Shown here piece after piece: positions 57,151 to 64,000 of a stretch of 64,000 nucleotides of DNA. A program made the translations under genes and the position numbers. Origin of the DNA: Homalodisca vitripennis (taxonomy: Eukaryota > Arthropoda > Insecta > Hemiptera > Cicadellidae); contig NC_060214.1 in the NCBI RefSeq assembly GCF_021130785.1, positions 4,119,001-4,183,000 of the forward strand. The letters run 5' to 3'. Numbering within the stretch: position 1 is the stretch's first letter; the number at the start of each line of letters is the position of its first letter. A model generated the notes under the pieces. The model made no database searches and was not told where the DNA came from. It saw only the letters and a list, made by a program, of their open reading frames with translations.

Positions 57151-59272
57151 ATGGCTTTGTTGCGTGGTGTCGCTACTACCATTATGGAATATAATAGCAG
57201 AGACAAGGTAGGCCTGTATTAACTTTAACAAAGGTTTCATAGTTGTGTAAATTTTGTATAATGTGTAGTATTTAAAAATGACTTTTAAATGATGCTATTG
57301 AGATAAAAAAAGGTTTGAAGACTGGCCTGAATAGTCCTGGACAATAGATAAATCATTAAGACCAAATGAAGGAGGCGATATAAGTAAAATATATACTTTT
57401 TCATATTTCTGTTATAAACTTATCCTAATCTTCTAAATGAGCAGTTTTTGCTTATTTTCAATACAAGTTATATGATGCGACCATTGTAATATGTAATCAA
57501 TAATGCGTATTATGTTATAATAATAATAAAATAAATAATATTTATTTTAGGAGGTGTTTGAAAGAGTTAAGGTTGTAGGGGACGGCCATTGTTTATTTCG
57601 GGCAATGAGTATGGCGTTGTGGGGTACACAACATCGGCACGCGGAAGTTAGGACGAGCATAGTGAACCACGTAGTAACAAACTGGCAGCATTACTATGAG
57701 AGAATACAATATACGCTCGGAGAAGAATTTAACTCTCCTCTAAAATATGCAAACCTAATGGGAAATGTACAGAAGCGAATATATGGATCGGAATTTGAAA
57801 TTACAGTTTTTTGCGAGGTTTACAAGAGAAATGCAACTGTATACAGAGAAAGAGATGTTAAACAAAGGATTTGTGGGAAAGATACTATCTTTAAGGTTGC
57901 TAATTTTAATATCAATCAAGTGTATACAACATATGATTTTGTATTTCAAGGAATAGAAAAAGGTCACGAGTCAGAAGGCCATTATGATCTACTAATAAAA
58001 AGAGATTTACTTGAGTTGGAAGTCTCCGATGAACCCCACAAATCTAACACCAGACATGATACTACCATTCATAAAAGTGGCATCGCAGAAAACAGTTACA
58101 TTTCGTCTGGTCAACCTAAAAATGTAGAAAAAACCCCATTACAGAGTCTGCAATTGAAAGAGAAATCGATGACTAGTTCAACATATCCTGATGTGTTAGA
58201 GAAATTGATTGAGTTTTTAAACAAGAAAGGATGCTGTAACCAAAAATTAAAAAAACGTAGCAAGGAAAGACACGCATTATTCAAAGAGGCTGCTTTATTG
58301 ATATTTGGGGACTGCAGTAACAAACACATGTTATTGCTTAATAAATTGTATGAAAAAAACTTTTCAAAATTCATAACAAAAGTTACAGCAGAAAAAGACA
58401 TCCAACAATCTCCTCGGAACAAAGTAAACGAGAAGTATGCGGAATTACTAAACAGTGTTTTGAACACGCTCGGTGATGAAATAACAAAAGAAGAACTAAT
58501 GGAAAAGGAAAAGATCGTTTATCATAAAGTGTACAATCACTATTGTCAGAAGGTAGGATGGAAAGGGAGTAATAAAAATAATGCAAGAAAATTCAAGCAT
58601 GTTTGGAATAAGTTTCTAACACAATTACCTGAGTCAGATATTGTAATAAGGCAAATAACAGGCAAAGGAGAAACATTCGCTGATAGATTAAAAGACAGCA
58701 GAGGCTGTGTGAAATCATTGACTTATTGCAAATCACCAAGCCACCAGGACTTTCAAACATCAACGAAAACAGAAATCTTTATTAACAATACAATTCATAG
58801 CACTGTTATTTTGTGGGAAAATGAGTGTAAAAAAGATCAGAGATTTGAACATTTAGTCAAAGAGTTTATTAGCTGTCATCGTAGGGTCGGTGGAGTGTGT
58901 ACGTGGACAGATTTTGATGACATGTATAAATATAAAGAAAATCTAAAACAAATCAGATCTATCAAAAAACCCGTAATTCTAGTTTTTAAAAAGTGCTTGT
59001 ATAAGTTTTGTGACAATGAAATGATCATACACTTAAGTACAGTTGGGGACGAATTAAAAATTGAAATAAGAGAATCAGAAAGAGGTAGTGACAACTACGA
59101 CATCTGTGGACATTACCAGTATTATGACGATAAAAAATACCCTTTTGATAGAATGGACGAAATTTTATATCGAGATAGAATATGGATGTCAGTATTCGAT
59201 AGTTCAAAAGATGTTTACAGTGAATATGTGCATCTGTGTACAAAGTTTCATTGCGGGCACTTGTTTGGTTAA
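57151..59272 (+). CDS. OTU-domain cysteine protease gene of the giant element (two coding exons)
   Basis: Coding exon 1 is 57151-57207 (ATG, 19 residues, donor GTAGGC), the intron 57208-57550, and exon 2 57551-59272 (acceptor TTTATTTTAG). The phases match, giving about 592 residues. Residues about 22-170 form an OTU deubiquitinase-type domain: VKVVGDGHCLFRA with Asp30 and Cys33, and GHYDLL with His163, completing the catalytic triad. The Lys-rich region of about 420 residues that follows is not recognised. The last dozen residues (CTKFHCGHLFG) and the stop are encoded by the first unit of the right satellite array. An intact frame this long in decayed surroundings suggests recent selection or youth. 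It may process ubiquitin-like conjugates for the transposon; that role is inference. Confidence 0.8.
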
Positions 59273-62200
59273 GTCTCAGGAGTGACTTTTATACGAGAAC
59301 GCCCGTCTAACAGTGCATTTAATTTAGACGATAGGACCTCTGACGGCCGACACCACCTTTTTGACGTTGGGGTATTAAAGTTCAGCTTATAGAGCATCTG
59401 TGTACAAAGTTTCATTGCGGGCACTTGTTTGGTTTAGTCTCAGGAGTGACTTTTATACGAGAACGCCCCGTCTAACGGCGCATTTAATTTAGACGATAGG
59501 ACCTCTGACGGCCGACACCACCTTTTTGACGTTGGTATATTAATGTTCAGCTTACAGAGCATCTGTGTACAAAGTTTCATTGCAGACACTTGTTTGGTTT
59601 AGTCTCAGGAGTGACTTTTATACGAGAACGCCCCGTCTAACGCTGCATTTAATTTAGACGATAGGACCTCTGACGGCCGACACCACCTTTTGGACGTTGG
59701 TATATTAAAGTTCAGCTTACAGAGCATCTTTGTACAAAGTTTCATTGCGGGCACTTGTTTGGTTTAGTCTCAGGAGGGACTTTTATACGAGAACGCCCCG
59801 TCTAACGGTGCATTTAATTTAGATGATAGGACCTCTGACGGTCGACACCACCTTTTTGACATTGGTATATTAAAGTTCAGCTTACAGAGCACCTGTGTAC
59901 AAAGTTTCATTGCGGGCACTTGTTTGGTTTAGTCTCATTAGTGACTTTTATACGAGAACGCCCCGTCCAACGCTGCATTTAATTTAGACGATAGGACCTC
60001 TGACGGCCGACACCACCTTTTGGACGTTGGTATATTAAAGTTCAGCTTACAGAGCATCTGTGTACAAAGTTTCATTGCGGGCACTTGTTTGGTTTAGTCT
60101 CAGGAGGGACTTTTATACGAGAACGCCCCGTCTAACGGTGCATTTAATTTAGATGATAGGACCTCTGACGGTCGACACCACCTTTTTGACGTTGGTATAT
60201 TAAAGTTCAGCTTACAGAGCACCTGTGTACAAAGTTTCATTGCGGGCACTTGTTTGGTTTAGTCTCAGGAGTGACTTTTATACGAGAACGCCCCGTCTAA
60301 CGGCGCATTTAATTTAGACGATAGGACCTCTGACGGCCCACACCACCTTTTTGACGTTGGTATATTAATGTTCAGCTTACAGAGCATCTGTGTACAAAGT
60401 TTCATTGCGGGCACTTGTTTGGTTTAGTCTCAGGAGTGACTTTTATACGAGAACGCCCCGTCCAACGCTGCATTTAATTTAGACGATAGGACCTCTGACG
60501 GCCGACACCACCTTTTGGACGTTGGTATATTAAAGTTTAGCTTACAGAGCATCTGTGTACAAAGTTTCATTGCGTGCACTTGTTTGGTTTAGTCTCAGGA
60601 GGGACTTTTATACGAGAACGCCCCGTCTAACGGTGCATTTAATTTAGATGATAGGACCTCTGACGGCCGACACCACCTTTTTGACTTTGGGGTATTAAAG
60701 TTCAGCTTATAGAGCATCTGTGTACAAAGTTTCATTGCGGGCACTTGTTTGGTTAAGTCTCAGGAGTGACTTTTATACGAGAACGCCCGTCCAACGGTTC
60801 ATTTAATTTAGATGATAGGACCTCTGACAGCCGACACCACCTTTTTGACATTGTTATATTAAAGTTCAGCTTACAGAGCATCTGTGTACAAAGTTTCATT
60901 GCGGGCACTTGTTTGGTTTAGTCTCAGGAGGGACTTTTATACGAGAACGCCCGTCTAACGGTGCATTTAATTTAGACGATAGGACCTCTGACGGCCGACA
61001 CCACCTTTTTGACTTTGGGGTATTAAAGTTCAGCTTATAGAGCATCTGTGTACAAAGTTTCATTGCGGGCACTTGTTTGGTTTAGTCTCAGGAGAGACTT
61101 TTATACGAGAACGCCCCGTCTAACGGCGCATTTTATTTAGACGATAGGACCTCTGACGGCACACACCACCTTTTTGACGTTGGTATATTAATGTTCAGCT
61201 TACAGAGCATCTGTGTACAAAGTTTCATTGCGGGCACTTGTTTGGTTTAGTCTCAGGAGTGACTTTTATACGAGAACGCTGCATTTAATTTAGACGATAG
61301 GACCTCTGACGGCCGACACCACCTTTTTGACGTTGGTATATTAAAGTTCAGCTTACAGAGCATCTTTGTACAAAGTTTCATTGCGGGCACTTGTTTGGTT
61401 TAGTCTCAGGAGGGACTTTTATACGAGAACGCCCCGTCTAACGGTGCATTTAATTTAGATGATAGGACCTCTGACGGTCGACACCACCTTTTTGACATTG
61501 GTATATTAAAGTTCAGCTTACAGAGCACCTGTGTACAAAGTTTCATTGCGGGCACTTGTTTGGTTTAGTCTCATTAGTGACTTTTATACGAGAACGCCCC
61601 GTCCAACGCTGCATTTAATTTAGACGATAGGACCTCTGACGGCCGACACCACCTTTTGGACGTTGGTATATTAAAGTTCAGCTTACAGAGCATCTGTGTA
61701 CAAAGTTTCATTGCGGGCACTTGTTTGGTTTAGTCTCAGGAGGGACTTTTATACGAGAACGCCCCGTCTAACGGTGCATTTAATTTAGATGATAGGACCT
61801 CTGACGGCCGACACCACCTTTTTGACTTTGGGGTATTAAAGTTCAGCTTATAGAGCATCTGTGTACAAAGTTTCATTGCGGGCACTTGTTTGGTTTAGTC
61901 TCAGGAGTGACTTTTATACGAGAACGCCCCGTCTAACGGCGCATTTAATTTAGACGATAGGACCTCTGACGGCCCACACCACCTTTTTGACGTTGGTATA
62001 TTAATGTTCAGCTTACAGAGCATCTGTGTACAAAGTTTCATTGCGGGCACTTGTTTGGTTAAGTCTCAGGAGTGACTTTTATACGAGAACGCCCGTCCAA
62101 CGGTTCATTTAATTTAGATGATAGGACCTCTGACAGCCGACACCACCTTTTTGACATTGTTATATTAAAGTTCAGCTTACAGAGCATCTGTGTACAAAGT

Positions 62201-62655
62201 TTCATTGCGGGCACTTGTTTGGTTTAGTCTCAGGAGGGACTTTTATACGAGAACGCCCGTCTAACGGTGCATTTAATTTAGACGATAGGACCTCTGACGG
62301 CCGACACCACCTTTTTGACTTTGGGGTATTAAAGTTCAGCTTATAGAGCATCTGTGTACAAAGTTTCATTGCGGGCACTTGTTTGGTTTAGTCTCAGGAG
62401 TGACTTTTATACGAGAACGCCCCGTCTAACGGCGCATTTTATTTAGACGATAGGACCTCTGACGGCCCACACCACCTTTTTGACGTTGGTATATTAATGT
62501 TCAGCTTACAGAGCATCTGTGTACAAAGTTTCATTGCGGGCACTTGTTTGGTTTAGTCTCAGGAGTGACTTTTATACGAGAACGCTGCATTTAATTTAGA
62601 CGATAGGACCTCTGACGGCCGACACCACCTTTTTGACGTTGGTATATTAAAGTAT
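59230..62655 (-). repeat. right satellite array: 164-bp monomer, about 21 copies, inverted
   Basis: CATCTGTGTACAAAGTTTCA recurs about every 164 bp. The sequence is the reverse complement of the left-array monomer. Some units are shortened (about 61276 and 62585, loss of the CCCCGTCTAACG segment). A block of about 1.64 kb (from about 59724) recurs from about 61363 with its variant units, showing higher-order duplication. Confidence 0.97.
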
Positions 62656-62669
62656 AATTAAAGTATATT

Positions 62670-62860
62670 AACGGGAATTCTTTGTGGTAAGTAATAAATA
62701 CGAATAACTGTGTAGATTTTGTGAAAGATCGTATTTTAATAATTAGTTTTATACTATTATTTCAGATTTTGGATGTTTGTTAGCGCCTTCAGATTGTTGA
62801 CTGCAAAATTGTTGCACGGAATACAGACGGACGATAAAGTGACGCTAACTTCACGGTGGT
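62670..62860 (-). repeat. right outer TIR of the giant element
   Basis: Inverted partner of 42189-42370, ending CGCTAACTTCACGGTGGT directly before the right CACCCACAC. Confidence 0.88.
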
Positions 62861-62869
62861 CACCCACAC

Positions 62870-62994
62870 GGGCTGATCAGAAACTTCGGAGAGTAAGAGT
62901 GGGGCAGAGCCGAGTAGTTCTGACAAACCCCGAACATGCGGCTGATCTGCAACCTCACTTCGGAATGGTTTTGATTTCTATTATCTATTACTAA
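62870..62994 (+). pseudogene. 3' half of the interrupted reading frame
   Basis: Directly after the right 9-bp duplication the frame reads RADQKLRRVRVGQSRVV...DLQPHFGMVL and stops at 62992-62994. The codon phase across the duplication is identical to the left half at 42188. Whether it ends at this stop or at a splice donor is not clear. The protein is not recognised. Confidence 0.5.
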
Positions 62995-64000
62995 TTAATG
63001 AGTCGTTATATTATCCGAACATACCTGATAAACATAGAAATTATATAAAACTTATACTACATTAATGTTTGTTTAATTAATTATGTTAATATTTAACTTT
63101 CTTTATCCCACCAAAGACACTTTTGACAAAACACGAGATGGTACATAACGAATATTGCAATAGTGACATAATTTCATCATATTTTGCATATAGGCTTAAA
63201 AAAACGGTACATATTTTTTTAATTTCATTGGAAAGCTATTGAAATTAATAGGGCAAAGCAACACATTTATACGCATAACTACTGCAACATATTTCAATAT
63301 AGAATCCTTAATCGGTTGTAAATAAATTTAATAATTACGCTACAAAGCTGTAATAAAGAGTTATCACAGTGAATGTGTTAAGAACTAGAAACTAAGTGGA
63401 TTAAACCAGAAACTCGTGAGCAAATGTTCAACAAAATCATATATACAACATATATATAGAAATGACAAAATCAATCACAACTACCTACCTAACTTAAATG
63501 CTTTGACACGCATGAATGATTACAGTGAAATATGGGTGAGTTAGCGAATTGAAAAAGTACAATTAACTTGAGAATACACTTTTAAGCAAACGAATTTATA
63601 AATTTTATCCTCTCGGATGTTTAATCCACCTTTCAATTTTTTCAGGCAACACCACTGCATGTAACGAGTTAACTTTGTTACATTATATTTCCTTACGTTT
63701 TGTTGGGCCTTTCAATACTCCATTGTATTGGTTTATTTGTATGTAGAGAAGATTAATGGCCTGTACCAATATATGATACGTGTATGCTGTAACAAACTAC
63801 TGAAAGGTGTTTAAATCCGAGTACGAGCTAAAAATACAGTAGAAAATTTAGTAGGTTTTCCAGATTAATTGTCTGTAATAAATTACGTTGTAAAATCAAT
63901 GTTTAATGAAATCAATGTATTTATGCTGCATCCTATAACATCCAGCTTGAAAATGTAATTTAAATGTATGTATGCTGTACCAAACTACTGAAAGGTGTTT
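62995..64000. other. unassigned AT-rich flank; repeat starting at the window edge
   Basis: No gene is seen. TGTATGCTGTA(A/C)CAAACTAC followed by TGAAAGGTGTTT occurs at about 63781 and again at about 63968-64000, so a tandem repeat of about 187 bp may continue beyond the window. Confidence 0.5.

Larger units (their letters stand above)
42189..62860. mobile_element. giant (20.7-kb) foldback transposon with satellite TIRs and OTU protease gene
   Basis: The ends are inverted (left ACCACCGTGAAGTTAGCG; right the complement) and flanked by perfect 9-bp duplications CACCCACAC (42180-42188 and 62861-62869). Each TIR has about 180-190 bp of unique outer sequence followed by an inverted tandem array of the same 164-bp monomer. 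The core of about 10 kb (49.2-59.2 kb) contains a spliced OTU gene, a possible minus-strand EEP-like gene and nested hAT and Helitron insertions. Foldback elements with tandem-repeat TIRs and 9-bp duplications are known as FB/NOF in Drosophila (Mutator-like transposase). No transposase was recognised here, so the superfamily is inferred. Confidence 0.85.

Noticed and set aside
57554..57556. GTG as start codon of the OTU frame
   Set aside because: A splice acceptor directly precedes it and an upstream ATG exon joins in phase, so the frame continues from an earlier exon and does not start at GTG.

Overview
The window is eukaryotic nuclear DNA, almost certainly from an arthropod and most likely an insect. 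The evidence is AT-rich sequence, spliced genes with GT..AG introns, and a very dense load of animal transposon families. I cannot name the species. Host genes are few. The two I can support are exon 1 of a vitamin K epoxide reductase (VKORC1-like) on the minus strand near 7.6 kb, and the 3' exons of a membrane RING E3 ligase resembling MUL1 on the minus strand (32.5-35.5 kb, perhaps with a further exon near 40.9 kb). A third, unidentified reading frame is cut in two by a giant transposon (halves at 42.03-42.19 kb and 62.87-62.99 kb).

Layout. 0.1-1.3 kb: internally deleted piggyBac-like element. 2.4-4.8 kb: 145-bp tandem repeats followed by a decayed non-LTR retrotransposon with a coiled-coil plus SGNH-esterase ORF1. 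6.7-9.8 kb: three Merlin-type elements with 8-bp target duplications, around VKOR exon 1. 10.85-16.06 kb: nearly intact Ty3/gypsy retrotransposon with near-identical LTRs and one frame break. 16.3-17.2 kb: eroded AT-rich minus-strand reading frame. 17.9-19.4 kb: decayed RT. 20.6-27.7 kb: 85-bp tandem array leading into a non-LTR element whose ORF1 starts with a PWWP-like domain, with a second non-LTR element nested in its RT. 28-32 kb: RT, hAT, piggyBac and mariner fragments. 32.5-35.5 kb: MUL1-like exons with a minisatellite in the intron and a Tigger fragment. 37-40.3 kb: a small MITE, a 1.45-kb foldback element and another Merlin-type element.

The outstanding feature is 42,189-62,860: a 20.7-kb foldback transposon. 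Its terminal inverted repeats consist of about 190 bp of unique outer sequence followed by long inverted tandem arrays of a 164-bp monomer (about 41 copies on the left, about 21 on the right). It is flanked by a perfect 9-bp target duplication (CACCCACAC) and interrupts a reading frame that is in the same phase on both sides. The layout recalls Drosophila FB/NOF foldback elements, and a 9-bp duplication is typical of Mutator-like elements. Its core carries a spliced gene for an OTU-domain cysteine protease, a possible minus-strand endonuclease/exonuclease/phosphatase-like gene, and later insertions: a 3.9-kb hAT element that itself holds a 2-kb long-TIR element, and a non-autonomous Helitron. 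No transposase was recognised in the core.

Apart from the host exons, the content is best read as nested layers of transposons. Target duplications, one paralogous empty site and two restored reading phases fix several of the insertion events.
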